From NCBI GenBank assembly GCA_903891505.1, contig CAITEO010000068.1, forward strand, positions 1 to 25,454: DNA of 25,454 nucleotides, read 5' to 3'. Position 1 is the stretch's first letter. Each line of letters opens with the position of its first letter. The DNA comes from an uncultured Candidatus Woesearchaeota archaeon. GTDB taxonomy: Archaea; Nanobdellota; Nanobdellia; Woesearchaeales; 21-14-0-10-32-9. Under the pieces are notes generated by a model. The model did not search any database and was not told the DNA's origin. It saw only the letters and a program-made list of their open reading frames with translations. The translations under genes and the position numbers were made by a program. This document shows, piece after piece, positions 6,634 through 15,047 of this stretch.

Positions 6634-7836
6634 TTATTTTTCTCTTTTCAATTTCACGAACCAGAACGCTTGTTGTCCTTGGAAGACTTGTACTTTGTCA
6701 TCAATGACGTATCCTTCTTTTACTGCGACATCTTCGAGCAACTCTGTATTTCGTAGCATGAAGACGAACACGCTTTTCTTCTTTGTTATGAACATCATGT
6801 TCTTGAATAATATTTCATATATTTTTCTAACTTTGTTCTCAGGGACGTTCGCAGATGGCTCAATTACTCTTGAGCATACAACGTCAACCGCCGAATCGAA
6901 TGTTTTTATGTCTATATCTTCTATGTCTGTTCTCGAACACGCAATAAATTTATCGATGCCCGCGATCTTCGCATTTTTCTTTTGTGCGGAAATGTTGTTG
7001 AATGATGCATCTGAACAAATAATATCAGGTTTTGATGGTGGTTGCTTTATTTTTGCATCAACTTTTTTAATTACGTCCTCAACGAATGGTTTGAATTCTG
7101 GAATTTCAAGAAGAGTAAAATGTTTCATATAGTAATTCACAGGCGTTGCAGATTCATAGAGCGCTGCTTCAAGCATGATGTTTCCTGAGAGCGCAAATGG
7201 ATCAAGAATTAGTTGCCCTGGTTTGTATCCAGCAAATAACAGTGCGCAAAAGCCAATTGTTCCTTTTGTTGCTATCGCGTTGCTGAACACAAGATGCTGG
7301 CGCTTCGAAAGATCGCGTCCCGCACAGTCAATTCCAATCACGTATTTGTCGTCAATAATTCTTAGATAGATGTGAACATCAGGATGACTTAAGTTTAATT
7401 TCGCTTCGATTTCTTTCCCGTCTGTTCCATATTTTTTTAGAACCTCTTTAATTGCTGCACTCACAGTTTGCTCTGCTTCCATGCTGTTGAATGTGTGCGT
7501 TCCCGTTCGTTCACATGCAACTCTGAATGTTCTATCTTTGAGAAAGAATGCAAGCAAGTCTAGTTTATCTTTTTTTATTGTGCTCAAGATTTTTTCAAAG
7601 TAGTTTATTTTTTCAAAAGTGCCAGTTGATAAAATAATCGCGACTCTTTTTGCTGCTTGCGAGGAATACATCACTTGAGCTATAACTTCGGGCGTAGCCT
7701 TAAAATTTACCCAGTTCTCACCTAGTGAAGTACTCTCTACTTTGAATCTTTGCTCAAGTTCCTGTTTGAGAAGTCCTTCGCAGCCAGATTCGCAAGTAAC
7801 TGCAACATCAAATATTGCATCTTTTTTTATCTCCAT
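6634..7836 (-). CDS. THUMP-domain RNA methyltransferase-like protein, atypical motif IV
   Basis: A 400-residue protein of the Trm14/RlmL type. An N-terminal ferredoxin-like and THUMP region (about 60-175) has the typical FRVACERTGTHTFNSMEAEQ and LRIIDDKYVIGIDCAGRDLSKR stretches. A Rossmann methyltransferase domain (about 185-400) has motif I DPFALSGNIMLEAAL (212-226), D276 after strand 2, and D304 in SRTDIED. The catalytic loop, normally (D/N)PPY in N2-guanine methyltransferases, reads CSRVIEPS (321-328) here. The THUMP domain suggests tRNA binding. It may therefore methylate a different position, or bind RNA without methylating. It is divergent to the small membrane protein gene at 7997. Confidence 0.87.
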   Translation of the reverse strand: MEIKKDAIFDVAVTCESGCEGLLKQELEQRFKVESTSLGENWVNFKATPEVIAQVMYSSQAAKRVAIILSTGTFEKINYFEKILSTIKKDKLDLLAFFLKDRTFRVACERTGTHTFNSMEAEQTVSAAIKEVLKKYGTDGKEIEAKLNLSHPDVHIYLRIIDDKYVIGIDCAGRDLSKRQHLVFSNAIATKGTIGFCALLFAGYKPGQLILDPFALSGNIMLEAALYESATPVNYYMKHFTLLEIPEFKPFVEDVIKKVDAKIKQPPSKPDIICSDASFNNISAQKKNAKIAGIDKFIACSRTDIEDIDIKTFDSAVDVVCSRVIEPSANVPENKVRKIYEILFKNMMFITKKKSVFVFMLRNTELLEDVAVKEGYVIDDKVQVFQGQQAFWFVKLKREK

Positions 7837-7996
7837 AACTGATCAGAATCTTTCTCCCTTTTTCTAGTTTTTCCCTAAAACTAAGTATTTTACCCCCATT
7901 TCCAGCTATTTCTCCCATTTTCTCCAAAAAATTTAAATACTCACATAGAGAAATAATATCATTCAAATTTAAATTGGAGTTAAAAGAGGTGTTTGA

Positions 7997-8251
7997 ATGG
8001 CATTAGATACTGTAATTCTGGCAGTCATTATAGGAACTTTGTTTGCAATAGTCTACAGCCTTAGGGTTCTAGTACTTATGGAGCGAAGAGTTGCAAGGAT
8101 AGATATGCACATAGAAGCGCTTGTCAATCGGGTTCTTTCTGAAGAAAAGAGAATCGATACGAACGAGGCTCTGATTGAAAAGCAGGAAGCTGATATCGAG
8201 AAAGTCCTCGGCATCAAATCTGCAAAAGCTAAACCTAAAAGAAAAAGATAA
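7997..8251 (+). CDS. Small membrane protein with coiled coil and basic tail
   Basis: An 84-residue protein of unknown function. Residues 5-24 form one membrane helix (VILAVIIGTLFAIVYSL). Residues about 30-70 are a charged heptad-like helix (ARIDMHIEALVNRVLSEEKRI), and the last residues are basic (KPKRKR). An SD (GAGGTG, 7986-7991) precedes the ATG, and a TATA box (TTTAAATAC, 7932-7940) lies about 60 nt upstream, giving a short leader. It probably forms oligomers at the membrane with the coiled coil in the cytoplasm. Confidence 0.82.
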   Translation: MALDTVILAVIIGTLFAIVYSLRVLVLMERRVARIDMHIEALVNRVLSEEKRIDTNEALIEKQEADIEKVLGIKSAKAKPKRKR

Positions 8252-8285
8252 GGTCTTCACGCTTTAAACTTTAGTATGTATTTAG

Positions 8286-8371
8286 TTAGTGCCTGCCAGC
8301 CAATAGGTGTTCACATCTATTACACTGGACTCGTAATAACCTCTAGTGTACGTTCAGAGTTGGCGCACTAA
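8286..8371 (+). ncRNA. Candidate structured RNA (three-way junction)
   Basis: An 86-nt foldback in the gap between two plus-strand genes. The outer stem pairs TTAGTGC (8286-8292) with GCACTAA (8365-8371), then after a CT bulge GCCAGC (8295-8300) with GTTGGC (8359-8364). Inside are two hairpins, 8302-8310 with 8313-8321 and ACACTGGA (8322-8329) with TCTAGTGT (8342-8349). A TATA-like CTTTAAAC at 8262-8269 lies about 20-25 nt upstream and a T6 tract follows at 8390-8395. The T-tract could equally be the TATA of the next gene. The 9-nt direct repeat AAACTTTAG flanks the element (8266-8274, 8376-8384), so a small mobile foldback element is an alternative. Confidence 0.45.
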
Positions 8372-8420
8372 ATGCAAACTTTAGCAACTTTTTTATACTT
8401 CTTTCTTTTCTTTATTTTTC

Positions 8421-9053
8421 ATGATTTTAAGTTCTTCTTTAACGCATGGTAATGGACTGAATTATCATTTCAGAATTCACGAGCATAAAATGGATTCTCT
8501 TTGCAAAGGAAAGTTCGATGACCTAATCAAATACTTAAAACAAGTCATGGATTACTGCCCAAAAGATCATTTTCTTGATGGTCCAAGAAGTTCAGCGCTT
8601 CGATACGACATCAGCGCAGATTTGTTGAAAGTCGAGCATGAAGTTGCGTTCCTTGCGAGGATGGGGCTTGAAAGTGATTACTACGACAACGCACACATGA
8701 ACGTGCAAATGTTCATGCTATCCTATGACCAAAAGACGTTCGCAATAGAGGTTCCTCTTTGGCTAACTCATGATGAACTTGAATGCTTTGAAGACTTGTT
8801 TGAATCAAAACTTTCGCTTTCAGGACACATTGATATTGTGCGAATAGAAAATGGTAAAATATGGATTTGGGATTTTAAACCACGCGCAGCAAAGGAAAAA
8901 CACGCATCAACCCAAGTATTTTTCTATGCATTAATGCTCTGCAAGCGAACAGGCGTTTCCATGGATAACTTCATGTGTGGCTACTTCGACGATAAGGATG
9001 TTTACGTCTTTGACCCATCAAAGATCAAAGTAGAAACTCTTCTGAAAAAATAG
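8421..9053 (+). CDS. PD-(D/E)XK nuclease, RecB/Cas4-like
   Basis: A 210-residue predicted nuclease. The C-terminal half has the motif order of RecB-family PD-(D/E)XK enzymes: GHIDIV (D138), WDFKP (D151, K153) and QVFFY (Q165, Y169). A histidine before the first Asp and the Q-x3-Y motif are typical of Cas4 and AddB/RecB nuclease domains. The four-cysteine iron-sulfur cluster of Cas4 is not evident, and no cas gene or CRISPR array is in the window. The substrate is unknown; DNA repair is a plausible role. TATA TTTTTATAC (8391-8399) lies about 26 nt before the ATG, so the mRNA is probably leaderless. Confidence 0.82.
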   Translation: MILSSSLTHGNGLNYHFRIHEHKMDSLCKGKFDDLIKYLKQVMDYCPKDHFLDGPRSSALRYDISADLLKVEHEVAFLARMGLESDYYDNAHMNVQMFMLSYDQKTFAIEVPLWLTHDELECFEDLFESKLSLSGHIDIVRIENGKIWIWDFKPRAAKEKHASTQVFFYALMLCKRTGVSMDNFMCGYFDDKDVYVFDPSKIKVETLLKK

Positions 9054-9108
9054 ATTAAAAAATCCTATCAAAAAAAAGCAAAACATATATACTACGAATT
9101 GCCGATAG

Positions 9109-9124
9109 ATTCCTCTAGAGGAAT
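9109..9124 (+). promoter_or_regulatory. Perfect 16-bp palindrome before the GT2 gene
   Basis: ATTCCTCTAGAGGAAT is a perfect palindrome between a TATA box (CATATATAC, 9084-9092) and the ATG at 9133. It contains the presumed SD (AGAGGA), so it could act as a repressor operator at the transcription start or hide the ribosome binding site in a hairpin. The role is inferred. Confidence 0.45.
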
Positions 9125-9132
9125 AAAACATA

Positions 9133-9852
9133 ATGAATGTCTCTATTGTAATCCCTGCATATAATGAAGATAAACGATTAGAGACTTCATTAGTAAAAAT
9201 AATAAAATTCTGCGAAAGTAAACTAGATAAATATGAGATAATCATAGTAGATGATGGTTCTACAGATAATACTTTCACCGTAGCAGAAAAGTTCACTAGT
9301 AATCGAGTTATTCTTCTTAAAAACAAAATTAACCGAGGTAAAGGATATTCTGTTAAACGAGGTATTCTCAAGGCCAAATACCCCTTAGTGTTGTTCTCAG
9401 ATAGCGATTTAGCGACGCCCATAAATGAACTAATCAAATTTCTTGATTTCATAAATGATGGATATGATGTAGTTATAGCTTCTAGAAATATTAAAGGTGC
9501 CAAAATTATAACAAAACAACCTAAATATAGACAGTGGTTAGGAAAGATATTTTCTATACTTGTAAGAATTATTACATTACCTGCTTTCAAAGATACTCAA
9601 TGTGGATTCAAGCTTTTTAAAACAGCTAAAGCAAAAAAGATTGTACAATATCAGACACTTGATAGGTTTTCATTCGATGTAGAACTGCTCTATATTGCCA
9701 AAAAAATGAATTGTAAAATTAAAGAGGCGCCTGTGACTTGGACAGATAAACGAGGAACCACGGTGCGTCTTTGGAAAGATACAACGAAAATGCTCAAGGA
9801 TATTATTATAATAAGAATAAATGATGTTAAAGGAAAATATGAACAAAAATGA
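9133..9852 (+). CDS. Family 2 glycosyltransferase, dolichyl-phosphate sugar synthase type
   Basis: A 239-residue GT-A fold enzyme resembling dolichyl-phosphate mannose or glucose synthases (DPM1/Alg5 type), which transfer a sugar from a nucleotide sugar to a polyprenyl phosphate on the cytoplasmic face. Motifs: IPAYNE near the N-terminus, VDDGSTD (39-45), NRGKG (67-71), the metal-binding SDSD (89-92) and DTQCGFKLF, a signature of this subfamily. No clear membrane helices are present, as in single-domain synthases. Its ATGA overlap with the GT39-like gene suggests an operon in which the lipid-linked sugar made here is the donor for the next enzyme. Confidence 0.92.
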   Translation: MNVSIVIPAYNEDKRLETSLVKIIKFCESKLDKYEIIIVDDGSTDNTFTVAEKFTSNRVILLKNKINRGKGYSVKRGILKAKYPLVLFSDSDLATPINELIKFLDFINDGYDVVIASRNIKGAKIITKQPKYRQWLGKIFSILVRIITLPAFKDTQCGFKLFKTAKAKKIVQYQTLDRFSFDVELLYIAKKMNCKIKEAPVTWTDKRGTTVRLWKDTTKMLKDIIIIRINDVKGKYEQK

Positions 9853-11402
9853 TAAAAGGAAAAAATAGTCAAAATACGACGAAGAAAAATAGTAGCTTCA
9901 ACATAACTACTAAAAAAGAAAACAAAACAAAAAAAATACTAATATTTGCGATACTTGGACTGCTACTTCTAGTATCATTTGTTGTGAACATTTGGCCTAT
10001 AAGAACTGCATTTTGGTGGGATGAGACTGTTTATCTTCAAAATGCAGAAGTCATCCATTCAGGAAAAGTAAATTATAACGAGCTCCAGTTCAGACCGCCA
10101 TTATTATCTATTTTGTTTGCAGGCGCATACATATTCTATCACAATATTCTTTCAGCCGAAATTATAGTTGCACTACTTGCATCAATGGGTACCCTGTTCA
10201 TGTTCTTTATAGGTAAAGAATTATATGGAAATAAAACAGGCCTTATTGCGGCAATACTTTTCGCATTCAGTCCATTTCTCGTAGAGAATGCGCATTATAT
10301 TATGACTGACGTACCTGCTGCAGCACTTATTGCCTGCGCACTCTATTTAATGATTATCGCTCTTAAAAAAGATAACTGGATTTATTACGCATTATCAGGT
10401 TTTGTCTTCTCTTTGTCTGTTCTCATGAAATTCACATCTATCGTCATCCTTTTCATTATACCTTTGTATTTTCTCGTGCAAAGAATAAGGATCTCAAAAG
10501 GATACCCTCTTGTAGCAGGTTTTCTCATTGGTATAACCCCGTATCTTATCTGGGCGCAGATAACAAAAGGGTTCTTTCTCAAACCTTTCCTACTAGCACA
10601 GAACATGGTCGCAGATACAAACGAGCACCTATTTTTCTATTTCAATAATTTCTTTAGCATCTTCCCATATATTGTGGGCGTTGGGTTGTTAGTCTTTGTT
10701 ATCACAGGTATCATAATACATAGAAATAAAAATAAAAGCAAGAAATCTAATCACGAAAATAACACAAATAGTATTTACAAAACAAACAGCAGCTATAACA
10801 ACAATAAAATAGTTAACAAACATAACGGCATTAACAACAAAAACATCAACGCTGACAATATTTTTTTTGTCATATGGATTTTGGTATTCCTAGCATACAT
10901 AACATTGACAAATCATAAGGAATTAAGATATGCAATACCTCTCACCATTCCTCTTCTGCTCCTCGCATCAACCGGTCTTGTGAGTCTTACAGAAACAAAA
11001 AACAGATTCAGAAATTATGTTATTCTAGGAATAATTGCAATAATAGTCGTACTATCCATCTATTCTAGCTTCGAAAAAATTTCTACTCCTTTCCAAAATA
11101 CATATTCGACTGAGGAAATGCAAGTATCACAATACATAAAAAGTGAATATCCTACTAATACAATCATTTATTCTAATGATAATTACCCTGTCTTTGCATA
11201 CTATACAGGAATGAGAGTTATAAAACTTGAGCACCAAGATGAAACATTCTACAACACCTATAAGTCTGAAATGAAATACGATGGCTTGCTAATAATATAC
11301 AAAGATAAGAAACAACCAACATCAAATTGGCTCGGCAATAATACAAAATTTGCTCTCAAAAAAGAATTCCAGACAGCTCTTTTGTATGAGTACAAAATAT
11401 AA
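9849..11402 (+). CDS. GT39/ArnT-like membrane glycosyltransferase with Asn-rich insert
   Basis: A 517-residue integral membrane GT-C enzyme, likely using a polyprenyl-phosphate sugar. The first extracytoplasmic loop carries WWDETVY (D58, E59) and FRPPLLSIL, the PMT/ArnT-type motif set. Roughly ten membrane helices follow, ending in a short soluble C-terminal domain. The N-terminal 29 residues are Asn/Thr/Lys-rich. An inserted hydrophilic loop (292-337) is extremely Asn-rich, about 17 Asn in 45 residues. The start ATG overlaps the stop of the upstream GT2 by 4 nt. The acceptor could be protein or lipid; the sequence does not say. Convergent with the thioredoxin-like gene, whose stop is only 7 nt away. 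Confidence 0.87.
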   Translation: MIKGKNSQNTTKKNSSFNITTKKENKTKKILIFAILGLLLLVSFVVNIWPIRTAFWWDETVYLQNAEVIHSGKVNYNELQFRPPLLSILFAGAYIFYHNILSAEIIVALLASMGTLFMFFIGKELYGNKTGLIAAILFAFSPFLVENAHYIMTDVPAAALIACALYLMIIALKKDNWIYYALSGFVFSLSVLMKFTSIVILFIIPLYFLVQRIRISKGYPLVAGFLIGITPYLIWAQITKGFFLKPFLLAQNMVADTNEHLFFYFNNFFSIFPYIVGVGLLVFVITGIIIHRNKNKSKKSNHENNTNSIYKTNSSYNNNKIVNKHNGINNKNINADNIFFVIWILVFLAYITLTNHKELRYAIPLTIPLLLLASTGLVSLTETKNRFRNYVILGIIAIIVVLSIYSSFEKISTPFQNTYSTEEMQVSQYIKSEYPTNTIIYSNDNYPVFAYYTGMRVIKLEHQDETFYNTYKSEMKYDGLLIIYKDKKQPTSNWLGNNTKFALKKEFQTALLYEYKI

Positions 11403-11409
11403 TACTATT

Positions 11410-12114
11410 TCAGTTACAGAAATCGTAGCTGTTCTTGAAATTGTCACAAACATCTCTTAGTACTTTATCCTTTGCAGTTAATCCTTCTAATTTTTTGCTA
11501 TTTACTATTACAGTAGGAAACTTTGTGACATTATATTGGTTCTCAACCATCATTATTGCAGGCTCCTGGTCTGCAACATTAGAATTGAATGAAAATATCA
11601 ACAATTTATCACCCATGAGCTTTTTCAAATATGTCAAAATAAATGACTGGTCATCACAAGTAGGACATTTTTCCTTATCCTGGAAAAAATATAAAACTGT
11701 TACAACGTCGTTCCCGCATAGCTCCTGTGTTTTTTTTGCAAGCATAAAATACCTTATTTGTGCTAAAGAATATTCTCTTCCAAGGAGCGTGAATTCATCC
11801 TTGTTGAACGTAGATGATTGTTGATATTGCTCAAGGCGTATCCTTGCAGACTCAAGATTTTTCACGCTAGATTCGAATGTCTTGAGTAAAGGTTCGCATT
11901 CTTTTTTTTCAGTTATATCATTAAGAATTTGGTACTGAAGTTGTAAACTATTGTATTCCACGCTTTGCTTATTAGCCTCGCTTTTTATGTATGTCGCTCT
12001 TTGTGAATCTAAGAACACTCCAAATAGTAAACCGAGTGCAAAAACTAGCAGAGTTAATGCGAGTGCTGCTATGTATCTTCTTTTCTTTACTTTAGTTCTT
12101 TCCTGTTTTACCAT
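11410..12114 (-). CDS. Membrane-anchored thioredoxin-like protein
   Basis: A 234-residue protein with a basic N-terminus, one membrane helix (14-35), a coiled-coil stretch (about 40-130) and a thioredoxin-like domain (about 135-234). The redox motif is CPTC (150-153) and the cis-proline is P200 in KFPTVIV. Further cysteines (C73, C133, C223, C233) may form structural disulfides, which fits an extracytoplasmic location. It probably takes part in disulfide formation or reduction in exported proteins. The start codon overlaps the end of the upstream GT2 gene by 7 nt, so the two are co-translated. Confidence 0.86.
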   Translation of the reverse strand: MVKQERTKVKKRRYIAALALTLLVFALGLLFGVFLDSQRATYIKSEANKQSVEYNSLQLQYQILNDITEKKECEPLLKTFESSVKNLESARIRLEQYQQSSTFNKDEFTLLGREYSLAQIRYFMLAKKTQELCGNDVVTVLYFFQDKEKCPTCDDQSFILTYLKKLMGDKLLIFSFNSNVADQEPAIMMVENQYNVTKFPTVIVNSKKLEGLTAKDKVLRDVCDNFKNSYDFCN

Positions 12115-13361
12115 TTTTGCACCTTACCCATAACCAAATCTTTTGAAACTCCTGCCCACGTTATTGCAAGTAGAAAAAAGTAGAAAAACATAAACGCGAA
12201 TACCAAGACAGGATTATATGTGAAAACTTTTTCTTTTGTGTATCTTGCAGCGAGGTATAGAAATAATATTGATATAGCCACCATTATAACCATCATAAGC
12301 ACACTTGCAAGGCCTACGTCTAGTATGTTGAAGTTCACTGTAAATGATTTGATAAATGTAGAAAAATCGAAAGATACTGAGCTCATATGAGCCAAATATG
12401 TTATGTATCTTTTTAGCAATTCATAAATTATCGTGCTTAGCAATATTAATGATATTATACCTGAAACTATGAGTATTGGTAGTTGTATCAATCCAAAATC
12501 TCCCCATTTTGAATTAAAGAGCATTTCTCTGTATTTTACAGCGTTAAACAATCCTCCTTTAAACCACCTATTTCTTTGCCTGTAAAATCTTTTCATTGTA
12601 GGCATTGCATTTGTGTAGACTACGCCATCAACACTTTGAATTATTTTATAATTGTTCTTTTGCATTCTAACTGTTAGTTCCAAATCCTCAGTCAGGTTGT
12701 GTTCATCGAAGTAACCAACATCTTTTATTGCTTGAGTTCTATATACGCTAAACGGCCCTGGCGCTACATGGACGCAGTCAATCGAAGACATGAGTTTTTT
12801 AAATAAAAAGTTCACAATGTATTCATACCATTGAAACTTTTGAAGAATATTTAGTTTTCCTTTATTTTTGACTTTCATTATAGGCATAACAACGGCAATG
12901 TTCTTAGTTGCAAATTGTCTTAGGAGTTGTTTTAATGTTTCAGGATGAACTTCCGAATCTGCATCAAGACATACAAAGTATTCGCCTTTTGCAATTCTTA
13001 GTGCTTCATTAAGCGATGCACCTTTTCCCTTATTTTTTTTGTGTTCTATTAATTGTATATTTTTATGTTTTAAGTAAGGTTTTATCTTCTGAATTGTTTT
13101 ATCTTTTGATCCGTCATTTATGACAATAATATCAAGCTTATCTAGAGGGTAATTAAGCGCCAGAATAGAGTTTAATGTTTTTTCTATTGTTTTCTCTTCA
13201 TTCATTGCAGGAACTGCAACTGTCACAAGAGGCCAATTATTGATATTTTTTTTAGGTGCTGATTCATCATCATCGAGATATGTTAAAAGCCAGAACATGC
13301 AAAAGTATGCTGAGATAAAATACACGAACCATTGCAGTACTAGTATAAATGTTATGTTCAT
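12108..13361 (-). CDS. Processive-type membrane glycosyltransferase, family 2
   Basis: A 417-residue protein like poly-N-acetylglucosamine, hyaluronan and cellulose synthases. One N-terminal membrane helix (about 5-27) precedes the GT-A domain, with VINDGSKD (D83), CLDADSE (D133, D135), TED (224-226) and QRNRW (262-266, the Q-x-x-R-W of processive enzymes). Three to four membrane helices follow (about 288-310, 350-372, 385-410). It probably makes or extrudes a cell-surface polysaccharide or extends a lipid-linked glycan. No SD is visible. Minus-strand TATA candidates lie at 13431-13440 and 13411-13420. Confidence 0.9.
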   Translation of the reverse strand: MNITFILVLQWFVYFISAYFCMFWLLTYLDDDESAPKKNINNWPLVTVAVPAMNEEKTIEKTLNSILALNYPLDKLDIIVINDGSKDKTIQKIKPYLKHKNIQLIEHKKNKGKGASLNEALRIAKGEYFVCLDADSEVHPETLKQLLRQFATKNIAVVMPIMKVKNKGKLNILQKFQWYEYIVNFLFKKLMSSIDCVHVAPGPFSVYRTQAIKDVGYFDEHNLTEDLELTVRMQKNNYKIIQSVDGVVYTNAMPTMKRFYRQRNRWFKGGLFNAVKYREMLFNSKWGDFGLIQLPILIVSGIISLILLSTIIYELLKRYITYLAHMSSVSFDFSTFIKSFTVNFNILDVGLASVLMMVIMVAISILFLYLAARYTKEKVFTYNPVLVFAFMFFYFFLLAITWAGVSKDLVMGKVQKW

Positions 13362-13430
13362 TTTTTAGCCAATTATTTTGTCTTTCTAGAGGAGGGCTAA
13401 GGATGGTTCGTTTTTAAATGTTGTGAAATA

Positions 13431-13440
13431 GTATATAAAT
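13431..13440 (-). promoter_or_regulatory. TATA box candidate for the GT2/thioredoxin operon
   Basis: Minus-strand ATTTATATAC, about 70 nt before the ATG at 13361. A second candidate, CATTTAAAAA at 13411-13420, is closer to the start. The 183-nt gap 13362-13544 holds no gene; it also contains TTAGCC (13366-13371) and GGCTAA as a loose inverted repeat. Confidence 0.4.
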
Positions 13441-13544
13441 CATATTGTCTTTAAACCATTGATTCGAGATTGATCAAATCATTATTGTGTGTTCCCATTA
13501 ATGCACAATTCTAATTACCCTCATGAACATAGTCATTAAATTTT

Positions 13545-14996
13545 CTATGTCCCTTCGGGGACATACCTGTATATTTGAACGCTGTCGTCGTAGAATACCT
13601 TCGTAAACCTATCGCTGTTTTCTAGGAAGAACAAAAGTCCTTCGTAGCGTCCGTTCCATACCTCACCTGTTCGCATCTCGCCATCTACAAATATGTAATT
13701 TATCTTCTCAGATTTTAACATAGTCTCAAGTTCTTGAAGATTTCTTGAGTAATATATTTTTTCAGCAATTTTTTTCTTCGCGAGATAATCGCTGAACATG
13801 TATGAATTGTCATCTAGGTATGCCTTCTTCTTTGCAGCATACTCTATTAAAAATCCATTTCTCTCGACGCTAAGCACTGTGTCTGATCCTATTGAAGTAA
13901 TATTTCCAGCAATATCTACAGCACTAGTAACTCCTGCAGATGAAATGTAAGATATCGCCGTCATTTTTTGTTCTTGTATATTTTTCACCTGATAGTTGAG
14001 CATCAAAACCGCAGAAAACACTAAGATACAAAGTATTAAAAGAAGTGTGACACTTTTCAGTTGAACTATCTCCCATTCCCTATTTGCAAGATAACTAATT
14101 GAGAATCCTGCAAAGAGCGCGAGAAGCAGGGCTATTTGCAATCTTGACGAATCAAAGAAGAACGAAACAACCAATAACAGAATTATTGTTACAAGTACAG
14201 GTGTTTTTGAAATTTCTTTATTCCACCAACTGAAAAGACCTATGATTGCAAGACCTATCATTGCAATGGCGAACCCTTTTATCGCCCCGAATTCAATCAG
14301 AAATCCGTTTAAGCCTAGCTTAACTGGTATAAATGCAGCTAGATAATTTATGTTCAACAGAAATATTCCTGCAACAAGAGTTATTACTATTGCTGCAACA
14401 TTCGCAACAGAAATCCAGAGTTTTTTTCTTCTTGTAAAATAATCACCAGCTATTATTACAAGTGCTATGAATGGATACATAATATTGATGAACGCTGTTG
14501 CTCCAAGAAAAAATATTGATGCATAGTATCCTCTAAAAAACAAAACAAGCCCTAAAAGAAACAATGGAAATCCAATTATATCTGGACTAAATGTTGTAAA
14601 CTTGAACAAAAATATTGGTGTAGTAGCTAGTATTATTATTGAGAAAAATATATCGTTTTGCCCGAGATTTATGCTCTTCAAAAGAAGATAAACTAAAAAC
14701 AGAGATAATATCCCGAATATAATTGGTAAATATTTTGCTGCAAAGTCTATACCTATGCCTGATTTTGCAACCAAATAATGGAATAAATTAAAATCGTATT
14801 TTCTCTCTTGCAAGAGATCTTGATGCTGAATATCTTTCTCTTTCATCTGCTCAACCATTCTCACGTTGTAGTATGTGTCCTCTGAGAGGTATGTATTTTG
14901 ATTCAGCGCCCATTTTATTATGACTGGCGATGCTAAAACTAACAGCGCTACTATTAGTAAAAGAATTATCGTTCGTTTTTCATCATTGAACATCAT
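13545..14996 (-). CDS. GT-C-like multi-pass membrane protein
   Basis: A 483-residue protein with about ten to eleven membrane helices in the first 330 residues and a soluble C-terminal domain (about 335-483). The first loop carries LSEDTYYNVR (E39, D40), resembling the acidic D-x-Y-Y-x-x-R motif of STT3/AglB and other GT-C glycosyltransferases. No WWDYG motif is seen, so oligosaccharyltransferase activity is not supported. The layout matches the 586-residue protein encoded just upstream, and the two are probably distant paralogues in one transcript (51-nt gap). The stop codon lies inside a perfect 8-bp hairpin. Confidence 0.8.
   Translation of the reverse strand: MMFNDEKRTIILLLIVALLVLASPVIIKWALNQNTYLSEDTYYNVRMVEQMKEKDIQHQDLLQERKYDFNLFHYLVAKSGIGIDFAAKYLPIIFGILSLFLVYLLLKSINLGQNDIFFSIIILATTPIFLFKFTTFSPDIIGFPLFLLGLVLFFRGYYASIFFLGATAFINIMYPFIALVIIAGDYFTRRKKLWISVANVAAIVITLVAGIFLLNINYLAAFIPVKLGLNGFLIEFGAIKGFAIAMIGLAIIGLFSWWNKEISKTPVLVTIILLLVVSFFFDSSRLQIALLLALFAGFSISYLANREWEIVQLKSVTLLLILCILVFSAVLMLNYQVKNIQEQKMTAISYISSAGVTSAVDIAGNITSIGSDTVLSVERNGFLIEYAAKKKAYLDDNSYMFSDYLAKKKIAEKIYYSRNLQELETMLKSEKINYIFVDGEMRTGEVWNGRYEGLLFFLENSDRFTKVFYDDSVQIYRYVPEGT
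13546..13565 (-). terminator. Hairpin overlapping a stop codon
   Basis: TATGTCCC (13546-13553) and GGGACATA (13558-13565) form a perfect 8-bp stem with a 4-nt loop, CGAA in the transcript of the minus-strand gene. It covers the last codons and stop of the GT-C-like gene. No clean T-run follows, so it may be a 3'-end stabiliser or processing signal rather than a terminator. Confidence 0.4.
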
Positions 14997-15047
14997 TTTT
15001 TTATCACCAGTTATTCAGTTGCTATATTTTAGCTTGCTAAGTTAAAG

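Noticed and set aside
8421..9053. Part of a CRISPR-Cas system
   Set aside because: No array and no other cas gene in the window.
9018..9590. Minus-strand frame of 190 residues opposite the GT2 gene
   Set aside because: The plus-strand GT2 is unmistakable, and the opposite frame has no recognisable feature.
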